Source: Peptostreptococcaceae bacterium
Lineage (GTDB): Bacteria > Bacillota > Clostridia > Peptostreptococcales > Acidaminobacteraceae
Length of the DNA: 44,640 nt
Direction of reading: 5' to 3'
NCBI GenBank assembly: GCA_027064135.1
Contig: JAMOQG010000082.1
Span: 1-44,640 of the forward strand
Part shown: positions 36,437 to 44,640 of the stretch, one piece after another
Numbering within the stretch: the stretch's first letter is position 1
Layout: each line of letters opens with the position of its first letter
Notes under the pieces: generated by a model
Told to the model about the DNA's origin: nothing
Database searches by the model: none
What the model saw: the letters and a program-made list of their open reading frames with translations, nothing else
Program-made: the position numbers and the translations under genes

Positions 36437-36922
36437 TTAAAAAATATTAATAGTTGTAATTGTAATGAATGTAACTATTGCGCCTGCAATTATATTGCCA
36501 ATAAGGATAGCTAAAAAAGCTTTTTTAAAATCTAGATTTGTTAGACATGCTGCGAGTGATCCGGTCCATATTCCAGTGCCTGGAAGTGGAATTGCAACAA
36601 AGATCATTAAAGAAATTAATGAAAATCTTTTAGCTCTATTAATTCTTCTTAAAGTTCTATGTGTAATTTTATCTATACGTTTTCTAAAAAAAGAATAGTT
36701 TCTTATTTTTTTAAAAATAGGATTTAAAAACTTTAATAAAAAAGGAACGGGTAACATACTCCCAATAAGCGAAATAATAAATACACTAATAGAATTTAAT
36801 CCTAAAATATGTCCGATTGGAATAGCTCCGCGAAGTTCAATTATCGGAAGAGCTGAAACAATTAGAATTTGAATTTCTTTTGAAAATATATGTAAATTTT
36901 TTAATAACTCTATAATGTTCAT
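36437..36922 (-). CDS. COG2426 small membrane protein (putative small multidrug export)
   Basis: A 161-residue membrane protein of the COG2426/PF06695 family, named putative small multidrug export protein though function is poorly proven. The diagnostic segments are LPIIELRGAIPIG with E29 and R31, and IPLPGTGIWTGSLAA near 111-125, which resemble re-entrant loops of DedA-like proteins. The start is preceded on the minus strand by AGGAGGTC. It is 56 bases upstream of the NAGPA gene on the same strand, so they may share a transcript. Confidence 0.85.
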   Translation of the reverse strand: MNIIELLKNLHIFSKEIQILIVSALPIIELRGAIPIGHILGLNSISVFIISLIGSMLPVPFLLKFLNPIFKKIRNYSFFRKRIDKITHRTLRRINRAKRFSLISLMIFVAIPLPGTGIWTGSLAACLTNLDFKKAFLAILIGNIIAGAIVTFITITTINIF

Positions 36923-36975
36923 ATGACCTCCTGATTTTCATAAGTATATATTAATTAGCATAAAGATTCAAGTCG

Positions 36976-36997
36976 AACGTTTTTTTAAAAAAACGTT
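36976..36997. repeat. Perfect 22-bp palindrome in divergent promoter region
   Basis: AACGTTTTTTT at 36976-36986 is followed directly by AAAAAAACGTT at 36987-36997. It lies 21 bases before an extended -10 for the purine permease gene and 54 bases from the start of the divergent COG2426 gene. It could be an operator or, with its T runs, a bidirectional terminator-like hairpin. Confidence 0.7.
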
Positions 36998-37014
36998 TTA
37001 TTGTTCAGGAATTC

Positions 37015-37023
37015 TGGTATAAT
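37015..37023 (+). promoter_or_regulatory. Extended -10 promoter of the purine permease gene
   Basis: TGGTATAAT at 37015-37023 is an extended -10 (TGnTATAAT). No good -35 is present at 17 bases; that position falls at the end of the 22-bp palindrome. Confidence 0.6.
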
Positions 37024-37057
37024 GTAAATGTGAATTTGATATTAATAGGAGGTAAGG

Positions 37058-38359
37058 ATGAGTTTTTTTGAAAAAACGTTTAAATTAGAAGAATTTAACA
37101 CTAATGTAAAAACAGAAATGCTGGCAGGTATAACAACTTTTATGACAATGGCTTATATTTTAGCTGTTAATCCAGCTATGTTATCTGAAACTGGAATGGA
37201 TATGGGGGCTGTATTTACTGCAACTGCATTAGCTTCTTTTGTTGGAACACTTGTAATGGCATTTTATGCTAATTTACCGTTTGCTTTAGCACCTGGAATG
37301 GGGCTAAATGCATTTTTTGTATATACTGTCGTATTTCAAATGGGATATTCATGGCAATTTGCATTAACTGCTGTATTATTAGAAGGTATTATTTTTATTA
37401 TTTTAACAATTTTTAATGTGCGTGAAGCTATAATAAATTGTATTCCTACAAATGTAAAAAAAGCAATTTCAGTTGGAATTGGATTATTTATTGCATTTAT
37501 TGGATTTACTAATGCAGGATTAATTGTTCAAGGTCAAGGTGTTCCATTAATGCTTGGAGATCTTAAAGCACCAACTTCATTAGTTGCAATTTTTGGACTT
37601 TTATTAATAGGTATGTTACTTGCAAAAAATGTAAAAGGAGCATTATTTTTTGGAATTTTAGGAGCTACGATTATTGCTATTCCTTTAGGAGTGACTTCTA
37701 TTCCAAGTATTGAGTCTTTTACTGGGGTACCAAGTTTAAAACCAATTTTATTTCAGTTTGAATTTGATAAAATATTTACTATAGATATGTTAATAGTATT
37801 GTTTACGTTCCTATTTGTTGATATGTTTGATACTGTTGGAACATTAATAGGTGTTTCTGAAAAAGCAGGTATGATCGATGAAAAAGGAAATATTCCAAGA
37901 GTAAAACAAGCATTAATGGCTGATGCTATTGCAACTACTTTCGGTGCAATTGTTGGGACTTCAACTGTTACAACTTATGTTGAATCTGCATCAGGTGTAT
38001 CAGAAGGTGGAAGAACAGGTTTAACTGCATTAACAACTGCAATAATGTTTTTCCTTGCACTTTTCTTTGCTCCAATATTTTTAATGATTCCAGGAGCAGC
38101 TACTGCACCTGCATTAATAATAGTAGGATTATTTATGATGTCACCTATAAAAACGATTGATTTTGCTGATTATACAGAAGCGATTCCTGCGTTTTTAACA
38201 ATTATAATGATGCCGCTTGCTTATGCAATTTCAGAAGGTATTATATTTGGAATTCTTTCATATGTTATTTTAAAAGTATTAACAGGAAGATATAAAGAGG
38301 TTCCTGTTGCATCATATTTTCTTGCACTATTATTTGTAATTAAAATACTATTTGTTTAG
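37058..38359 (+). CDS. NCS2 family purine (guanine/hypoxanthine) permease
   Basis: A 433-residue permease of the AzgA-like branch of NCS2, importing guanine, hypoxanthine or adenine with protons. Cues are EMLAGITTFMTMAYILAVNP at the N-terminus, APGMGLNAFFVYTVV in the third helix region, FLFVDMFDTVGTLIGV, and GTSTVTTYVESASGVSEGGRTGL. About twelve membrane segments are seen. The ATG follows AGGAGGTAAGG. The leader is only about 35 bases from the predicted transcript start and contains no purine riboswitch. The deaminase downstream may act on the imported base. A terminator follows. Confidence 0.92.
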   Translation: MSFFEKTFKLEEFNTNVKTEMLAGITTFMTMAYILAVNPAMLSETGMDMGAVFTATALASFVGTLVMAFYANLPFALAPGMGLNAFFVYTVVFQMGYSWQFALTAVLLEGIIFIILTIFNVREAIINCIPTNVKKAISVGIGLFIAFIGFTNAGLIVQGQGVPLMLGDLKAPTSLVAIFGLLLIGMLLAKNVKGALFFGILGATIIAIPLGVTSIPSIESFTGVPSLKPILFQFEFDKIFTIDMLIVLFTFLFVDMFDTVGTLIGVSEKAGMIDEKGNIPRVKQALMADAIATTFGAIVGTSTVTTYVESASGVSEGGRTGLTALTTAIMFFLALFFAPIFLMIPGAATAPALIIVGLFMMSPIKTIDFADYTEAIPAFLTIIMMPLAYAISEGIIFGILSYVILKVLTGRYKEVPVASYFLALLFVIKILFV

Positions 38360-38370
38360 AATTAATGGCT

Positions 38371-38397
38371 AAGGTCATTCGATTGGATGGCCTTTTT
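38371..38397 (+). terminator. Terminator after the purine permease gene
   Basis: AAGGTCAT at 38371-38378 pairs with ATGGCCTT (one G-T pair), followed by five T residues. Confidence 0.8.
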
Positions 38398-38474
38398 GTT
38401 GCATTTAACCATTTTGTTATGTTTAAAATATAAAAAACTGGGTGCAAATTGTAAGGTGTTAATAATGAAATAAT

Positions 38475-38503
38475 TTGAAATCTCTATTATAATTAAATTA
38501 TAA
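38475..38503 (+). promoter_or_regulatory. Probable promoter for the amidohydrolase gene
   Basis: TTGAAA at 38475-38480 and TTATAA at 38498-38503 are 17 bases apart, just before the AAGGAGAG ribosome binding site. Confidence 0.55.
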
Positions 38504-38525
38504 GTAATCGATAAGGAGAGATGAA

Positions 38526-39848
38526 ATGACTAATAAAATTATTGTTAAAAACGGCTTAGTTGTAACCATGAATAATAACAGGGAAATTATAAAAAAGGAT
38601 ATTTTAATAATTGATAATAAAATAAGTGAAATAAAAGAAAATATTAGTGTTCAAGATGCTGAGATAATTGATGCGACTGATAAAATTATTATTCCTGGAT
38701 TGATTCAAACACATATACATTTAACTCAAAGTTTATTTAAAGGAAAAGCTGATGATATGGAACTTTTAGATTGGCTTCAGAAGAAAATTTGGCCATTTGA
38801 AGCGAAACATACTTATGAGACTAATTATATTTCTTCTTTATTAGGAATTTCTGAATTGATTAAAGGCGGAACAACATCAATAATAGATATGGAAACTGTT
38901 AATCATACGGAGGCGGCTTTTGAAGCAATTAAAGAAACTGGTTTTAGAGCTATAGTTGGTAAATGCATGATGGATCATGGTGATAATGTTCCAGACGAGT
39001 TAATGGAAGATTATAAAGAATCTCTTATTGAAGCTGAAAGGCTGATTAATAAATATCATAAAACTGCTGATGGAAGAATAGATTATGCATTAGCACCAAG
39101 ATTTGTTGTTTCATGTACTGAAAAATTACTTTTAGGTGTAAAAGAGCTATCTGAAAAATATGATTTAATGGTTCATACTCATGCCTCTGAGAATTTAGGA
39201 GAAATTAATATAGTTGAAAAAGAGCATGGAATGAGGAATATAAAATATTTGGATAAATTAGGTTTAACTGGTGAGAAACTTATTTTAGCTCATTGTATTC
39301 ATTTAGATAAAGAAGAAATGGAAATTCTTGTAAAAACAAAAACAAAAATTGCTCATTGCATAAATTCTAATTTAAAATTAGCTTCGGGTTTTGCAAAAAT
39401 ACCTGAACTTTTAGAGATGGGTGCATGTGTTTCGTTAGGAGCTGATGGTGCACCGTGTAATAATAATCTAGATATGTTTAGGGAAATGAGAAATGCTGCA
39501 CTTATTCATAAACCAAGATTACATGATCCAACTGTAATGGATTCAAAAACAGTTTTTGAAATGGCTACATTAGGTGGTGCAGGTGCAATGAATAAAAGTG
39601 ATTTGCTTGGAAGTATTGAAGAAGGTAAATTAGCAGATTTAGCAATTTTAGATTTAAATAATGTTTATAATCCAATTAGTCTTGAAAATGATAGTGAGAT
39701 ATATTCAGCATTAGTCTATTCTGCATCTGCAAGAGATGTGACAGATACTATAATTGACGGTAAAATATTAATGAGAAATAGAATACTTACTTTAATGGAT
39801 GAGAAAGAAATTTTAAATAAAGCAAAAGAAATATTTAAAAGAATGTAA
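38526..39848 (+). CDS. Amidohydrolase, nucleoside/base deaminase (MtaD/DadD/TrzN family)
   Basis: A 440-residue metal-dependent amidohydrolase of the subgroup containing 5'-methylthioadenosine/S-adenosylhomocysteine deaminase, 5'-deoxyadenosine deaminase and guanine or 8-oxoguanine deaminases. Metal ligands are visible: HxH in QTHIHLTQSLFKG (about 62-64), His in MVHTHASEN, His in LAHCIHL and Asp in LGADGAPCNNNLDMF. LLDWLQKKIWPFEA is shared with MtaD-type enzymes. The usual HCPxSNLKLASG reads HCINSNLKLASG, so the Pro is replaced. The neighbouring purine permease supports a purine substrate, but exact specificity is open. The ATG follows AAGGAGAG. Confidence 0.85.
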   Translation: MTNKIIVKNGLVVTMNNNREIIKKDILIIDNKISEIKENISVQDAEIIDATDKIIIPGLIQTHIHLTQSLFKGKADDMELLDWLQKKIWPFEAKHTYETNYISSLLGISELIKGGTTSIIDMETVNHTEAAFEAIKETGFRAIVGKCMMDHGDNVPDELMEDYKESLIEAERLINKYHKTADGRIDYALAPRFVVSCTEKLLLGVKELSEKYDLMVHTHASENLGEINIVEKEHGMRNIKYLDKLGLTGEKLILAHCIHLDKEEMEILVKTKTKIAHCINSNLKLASGFAKIPELLEMGACVSLGADGAPCNNNLDMFREMRNAALIHKPRLHDPTVMDSKTVFEMATLGGAGAMNKSDLLGSIEEGKLADLAILDLNNVYNPISLENDSEIYSALVYSASARDVTDTIIDGKILMRNRILTLMDEKEILNKAKEIFKRM

Positions 39849-39855
39849 TTATTGT

Positions 39856-39886
39856 AAATCGCAGTGAAAATCACTGCGATTTTTTT
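39856..39886 (+). terminator. Strong terminator after the amidohydrolase gene
   Basis: AAATCGCAGTGA at 39856-39867 pairs perfectly with TCACTGCGATTT at 39871-39882 across an AAA loop, followed by T residues. Confidence 0.93.
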
Positions 39887-39917
39887 GATAATTAATTCAG
39901 AAAAAAATGAGATAAAA

Positions 39918-39946
39918 TTGCATAATAACAATTATTAACATATAAT
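39918..39946 (+). promoter_or_regulatory. Promoter for the EAL-HDOD-groESL operon
   Basis: TTGCAT at 39918-39923 and consensus TATAAT at 39941-39946 are exactly 17 bases apart, about 30 bases before the EAL-HDOD start. No CIRCE element (TTAGCACTC-N9-GAGTGCTAA) is present here. Confidence 0.7.
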
Positions 39947-39978
39947 AGAAATATAGATTCATTTGTAATGAGGTGGAT

Positions 39979-41191
39979 ATGGAAGTATATGTTGCAAGAC
40001 AACCAATACTAAATGATAATGGACAAATCGTAGCTTATGAATTATTATATCGTGGCAAATCTCAAACCATGGATATTTCAGATGGGAATGCTGCAACTTT
40101 AAATGTAATAAATAATACTTTCATAAACATTGGATTTGATGATGTTATTGACAAAGGGAAAGCTTTTTTAAATTTTACGGGAGATTTAATTAAGCGCGGT
40201 GTTCCAACAATGTTTAATAATGAAAAAATAGTTATTGAAATTTTAGAAGATGTAAAACCTGAGAAGGAAGTAATTGAAAAAATTTTACAATTAAAAGAAT
40301 TAGGATTTACAATTGCTCTTGATGATTTTGTTTTAGATTATGAATATGATGAATTAATTGAATTAGCAGATATAGTTAAAATAGATTTTTTATTAACAGA
40401 TAAGCTTGAAAGATTGAGAATAGCTTATAGATTAAAAAAATTTAATGTAAAACTATTAGCGGAAAAAGTTGAAACTAATGATGAATATATTGAAGCAAAA
40501 AAAATTGGTTGTCAATATTTTCAAGGTTTCTTTTTTGAAAAACCTCAAATAATTAAAGGTGTAAATATAAAATCATTAAATATAACTCATATTTCAGCTC
40601 TTAATGAATTAAAAAAAGAAGAACCAAATTATAAGAAATTAACTGAAATTGTAAAAAAAGATTTTTCAATGACGTTTAAATTTTTAAAGTTAGTAAATTC
40701 TGTTGCATTTTATTCGAGGAAAAAAGTGGAATCGCTTGATATTGCACTTGTTAGAATTGGATTTAATGAAATAAATAGGTATATTTTTGTATTAATGCTT
40801 GAAGATTTGACAATTGGCACACCTGAAGCGGTTGCAGAAACTGCATTGATAAGAGCGAGATTTGCCGAACAGATTTCTAAAAAATCGAAATTTAGAGAGA
40901 ATAATGATAAGTTCTTTTTAACAGGATTATTTTCACTTATTGATGTAATAATGCATAAAGATAAAGGAGAGGCTTTAAAAGAAATTCCGATTTCAATTGA
41001 TGTAAAAAATGCTCTTTCAGAAAAAGAAGATAATGCTTATTCTAAAATGATTGAATTACTTGAAAGTTATGAACGTGGTAATTTTGATAAGATTGATGAA
41101 TTAACAAGTTATTTTGGTATTGATTTACAAAAAACAAACGAGGAATATTTTAAAGCAATAAAGTGGGAAAAACAAATTAATGGAGGTAAAA

Positions 41192-41202
<11 letters not shown>
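39979..41202 (+). CDS. EAL-HDOD domain signalling protein (YuxH type)
   Basis: A 407-residue protein with an N-terminal EAL-like domain (about 1-200) and a C-terminal HDOD domain (about 205-395), as in YuxH/CdgJ proteins. The EAL signature is replaced by YELLYRG, and few catalytic acids are kept (LDDFVLDYEYDELIELADIVKID), so cyclic di-GMP hydrolysis is doubtful and a binding or scaffold role more likely. GCQYFQGFFFEKP ends the EAL part; LVNSVAFYSRKKVESLDIALVRIG marks HDOD. I chose the ATG at 39979, behind GAGGTG; a GTG at 39973 lies within that site. Its end overlaps groES by 11 bases. Confidence 0.88.
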
Positions 41203-43092
<1,890 letters not shown>

Positions 43093-43109
43093 TAATTATT
43101 ATTTGAATA

Positions 43110-43118
43110 TGGTATAAT
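43110..43118 (+). promoter_or_regulatory. Extended -10 promoter of thiT
   Basis: TGGTATAAT at 43110-43118 is an extended -10, only 18 bases after the groEL stop. No convincing -35 is seen. It precedes the TPP riboswitch by about 24 bases. Confidence 0.6.
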
Positions 43119-43141
43119 AATTTCGGAAATTAAATAATTTA

Positions 43142-43217
43142 TAACTAGGGGTGCCTTAAAAGGCTGAGATAACACCCTTGAACCTGATTCGGATAATTCC
43201 GACGTAGGAAAGTGTAT
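43142..43217 (+). promoter_or_regulatory. TPP riboswitch (THI element)
   Basis: The conserved blocks of the thiamine pyrophosphate aptamer are present in order: ACTAGGGGTGCC, GGCTGAGAT, ACACCCTTGAACCTGAT, GGATAATTCC and CGTAGGAAAGT. ACT at the 5' end and AGT at the 3' end close the P1 helix. The variable stem is short (GCC TTAA AAGGC). An intrinsic terminator follows at 43226-43253 and then thiT, so this is a transcriptional OFF switch for thiamine uptake. Confidence 0.95.
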
Positions 43218-43225
43218 GATATTTT

Positions 43226-43253
43226 GGTATATACTTTTGTATATACCTTTTTT
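43226..43253 (+). terminator. Riboswitch-controlled terminator
   Basis: GGTATATAC at 43226-43234 pairs with GTATATACC at 43239-43247 across TTTT, then six T residues. AAAGTGTAT at 43209-43217 can instead pair with ATATACTTT at 43229-43237 (one G-U), giving an antiterminator that competes with both P1 and this hairpin. Confidence 0.88.
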
Positions 43254-43350
43254 ATTGTTTAAAAAAATACATTGAACTAAGGTTTGATTTAAGTATAACA
43301 AGTTATAAAAATATTTTGTAGATTTTTTTATATTTAAGGAGATGATTTTT

Positions 43351-43878
43351 TTGAGAAATGAAAATGTAAAAATGATGGTTGAAGCTGGAGTAATGATAGC
43401 TTTAGCTTATGTTTTAAGTTTAGTTAAAATTTGGCAAGCGCCTATGGGTGGATCTGTAACAGCAGGAAGTATGATTCCAATTATTTTATTTGCATTAAGA
43501 TGGGGCTATAAAAAAGGTGTAATGGTGGGTATGATTTATGGTGTTGTTCAATTTATGCTTGGGCCCAAATGGTCTTATCATCCTATATCAATTTTGTTTG
43601 ATTATGTAATCGCTTTTGGTGTATTAGGATTTGCTGGAATATTTAAAGAGGGTATGAAAAGATCAATTCTTGGAGTGGTTATTGCAATTTCATTAAGATA
43701 TGTTTGTCATGTTATTTCAGGAGTTGTTGTATTTGCTAGTTATGCGCCTGATACAATGTCGCCTATAATTTATTCATTAATTTATAATTCGCAATATTTA
43801 CTTCCGGAAATTGTTGTAAGTGCAGTAGTATTGATGTTTTTATATAAACCATTAAAGAAAAATAAAATATTATCATAA
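43351..43878 (+). CDS. thiT: Thiamine transporter ThiT, ECF S component
   Basis: A 175-residue membrane protein of the ThiT family that captures thiamine and works with the shared ECF energising module, encoded elsewhere. VKIWQAPMGGSVTAGSMIPIILFALRWG in outline (about residues 25-53) and the Trp-containing LGPKWSYHP near 74-82 are typical ThiT features. Six membrane segments are expected. I chose the TTG at 43351 with AAGGAGATGA about 8 bases upstream; an ATG at 43342 overlaps that site. Control by a TPP riboswitch agrees with the function. Confidence 0.93.
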   Translation: MRNENVKMMVEAGVMIALAYVLSLVKIWQAPMGGSVTAGSMIPIILFALRWGYKKGVMVGMIYGVVQFMLGPKWSYHPISILFDYVIAFGVLGFAGIFKEGMKRSILGVVIAISLRYVCHVISGVVVFASYAPDTMSPIIYSLIYNSQYLLPEIVVSAVVLMFLYKPLKKNKILS

Positions 43879-43887
43879 TGAATTATA

Positions 43888-43916
43888 TTAACAAATAGTA
43901 TGAATTATGATAAAAT
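43888..43916 (+). promoter_or_regulatory. Probable promoter for queT
   Basis: TTAACA at 43888-43893 and TAAAAT at 43911-43916 are 17 bases apart, between thiT and queT. It would free queT from the upstream TPP control. Confidence 0.5.
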
Positions 43917-43942
43917 ACATCTCGTAGAAAGTGAGGTGAAAA

Positions 43943-44452
43943 ATGGGAAATATTAAAACAAATTATATTGTAAAAACTGCAATTATAGCAGCTCTTTATG
44001 CGGCTGTAACAATACTATTAGCTCCAATAAGCTATGGACCAATTCAATTTCGAGTTTCAGAAGTAATGGTTTTATTAGTGTTTATTGACAGAAAGTATTT
44101 AGCTGGTTTAGTATTAGGATGCTTCTTTGCAAATATGTTATCTCAAGCAGGAATTTACGATATGGTATTTGGAACATTAGCAACTTTAATTGCGCTTTAT
44201 GGAATAGTTGCAATTAAGAAAATGTTAGGGGAAAATTTGAAATCTTTATTTATTGCAAGTTTATCGCCTGTAATAGTAAATGGAGTGATAATTGGCTGGA
44301 TGTTAAGCTATTTATATCAACTACCTTTTATGTTAACTGCGTTACAAGTTGGAATTGGAGAATTCGGTGTAGTTTCAATTTTAGGAGTTATTTTAATAAA
44401 GTATATTCTTAATAACAACAAAATTCTTGAACTTATTAAAATTGAAGATTAA
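43943..44452 (+). CDS. queT: QueT family ECF transporter S component (queuosine precursor)
   Basis: A 169-residue membrane protein of the QueT family, thought to import a queuosine precursor such as preQ0 or preQ1 with the ECF module. Cues are AAIIAALYAAVTILLAPISYGPIQFRVSEV in outline near 13-42, and NMLSQAGIYDMVFGTLATL. The ATG follows GTGAGGTG. I looked for a preQ1 riboswitch in the 64-base leader and found none. It is followed by a terminator. Confidence 0.9.
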   Translation: MGNIKTNYIVKTAIIAALYAAVTILLAPISYGPIQFRVSEVMVLLVFIDRKYLAGLVLGCFFANMLSQAGIYDMVFGTLATLIALYGIVAIKKMLGENLKSLFIASLSPVIVNGVIIGWMLSYLYQLPFMLTALQVGIGEFGVVSILGVILIKYILNNNKILELIKIED

Positions 44453-44459
44453 AAAAAGT

Positions 44460-44490
44460 GAAGTTAGTGGCAGTGACTTCCTTTTTTTTT
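44460..44490 (+). terminator. Terminator after queT
   Basis: GAAGT at 44460-44464 pairs with ACTTC at 44476-44480, extended by an upstream A run facing the downstream T run of nine. Confidence 0.7.
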
Positions 44491-44640
44491 ACATAAAAAT
44501 GACAAAAAAATATAATTTTAAGTTTCCCCATTTTGAAATAGCTGTTAATTTATAATCTAAAAACTGATATTTCTGTGGAAAACTAGGCAATAAATTGGAA
44601 ATAAAGGAAAAATTAAAGAAATAAGAAAAAAGTTATAAAC
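44491..44640. other. AT-rich non-coding right edge
   Basis: 150 bases with no coding frame I can support. It contains one TGTGGAAAA sequence at about 44575, one mismatch from a DnaA box, but no cluster. Confidence 0.4.

Noticed and set aside
36998-37057. Purine riboswitch before the NCS2 permease gene.
   Set aside because: The predicted leader is about 35 bases, too short for the aptamer, and its conserved loops are absent.
39887-39978. CIRCE heat-shock element before the groESL operon.
   Set aside because: I searched for TTAGCACTC-N9-GAGTGCTAA and degenerate forms upstream of the operon and in front of groES; none is present.
43879-43942. preQ1 riboswitch before queT.
   Set aside because: The 64-base leader lacks the C-rich loop and A-rich tail of preQ1 aptamers; only a promoter and ribosome binding site are seen.
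44570-44640. TGTGGAAAA and AAAGTTATAAAC near the right edge as a possible replication origin (DnaA boxes).
   Set aside because: Only one imperfect box is visible, and most genes left of it run on the plus strand, toward it. Genes beside an origin at the right edge would be expected mostly on the minus strand here.

Overview
The window is 44.6 kb of very AT-rich DNA carrying long, mostly plus-strand operons with strong Shine-Dalgarno sites and frequent TTG or GTG starts. It reads as the chromosome of an anaerobic low-GC Firmicute (class Clostridia). The neighbourhood yqhQ-prmC-prfA-sua5-rpiB-upp-comEB-tagO-wecB-atp-murA-mbl-flhO-flhP-fabZ is the classic Bacillus/Clostridium housekeeping order. 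The organism is probably flagellated (flhO, flhP, flgJ-like). The usual sporulation genes between murA and mbl (spoIID, spoIIID) are absent. I cannot name a genus.

Layout. 1-277: start of a transposase that runs off the left edge. 437-7173: translation and nucleotide housekeeping genes (yqhQ, prmC, prfA, a CPA2 cation/proton antiporter, sua5, rpiB, upp, comEB). 7284-10777: tagO and wecB for wall-polymer precursors, then a two-subunit CoA-transferase. 10817-19030: a complete F-type ATP synthase operon (atpZ, I, B, three c genes, F, H, A, G, D, C). 19061-20961: an intact IS1634-like insertion sequence between atpC and murA. 21179-26389: murA, mbl, a flagellar rod cluster behind a candidate sigma-28 promoter, and fabZ. 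26399-33663: a TPR-GAF-GGDEF diguanylate cyclase (minus strand), a patatin-like lipase, a phosphohexomutase, an unrecognised protein and an AEC transporter. 33696-36922: two minus-strand genes, a secreted NAGPA-domain protein and a small COG2426 membrane protein. 37058-39848: a purine permease and an amidohydrolase/deaminase. 39979-43092: an EAL-HDOD protein followed by groES-groEL. 43110-44452: a TPP riboswitch controlling thiT, then queT.

The most unusual system is the ATP synthase rotor. It has two consecutive genes for double-hairpin c subunits and one for an ordinary single-hairpin c. In both double subunits the second hairpin has Gln where the ion-binding Glu should be. The remaining sites carry residues typical of Na+-binding c subunits. 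This resembles the mixed rotor of Acetobacterium woodii but with the gene ratio reversed (two doubles, one single). It implies a rotor with fewer ion sites per hairpin and probably a sodium-based energy economy, consistent with the DD-type antiporter upstream.

Other points: self-insulating terminators at both ends of the IS, a riboswitch whose antiterminator pairing can be read directly, a groESL operon without a CIRCE element and with an atypical GroEL tail, and a perfect 22-bp palindrome in a divergent promoter region. All functional assignments rest on motif recognition by eye; no database search was run.
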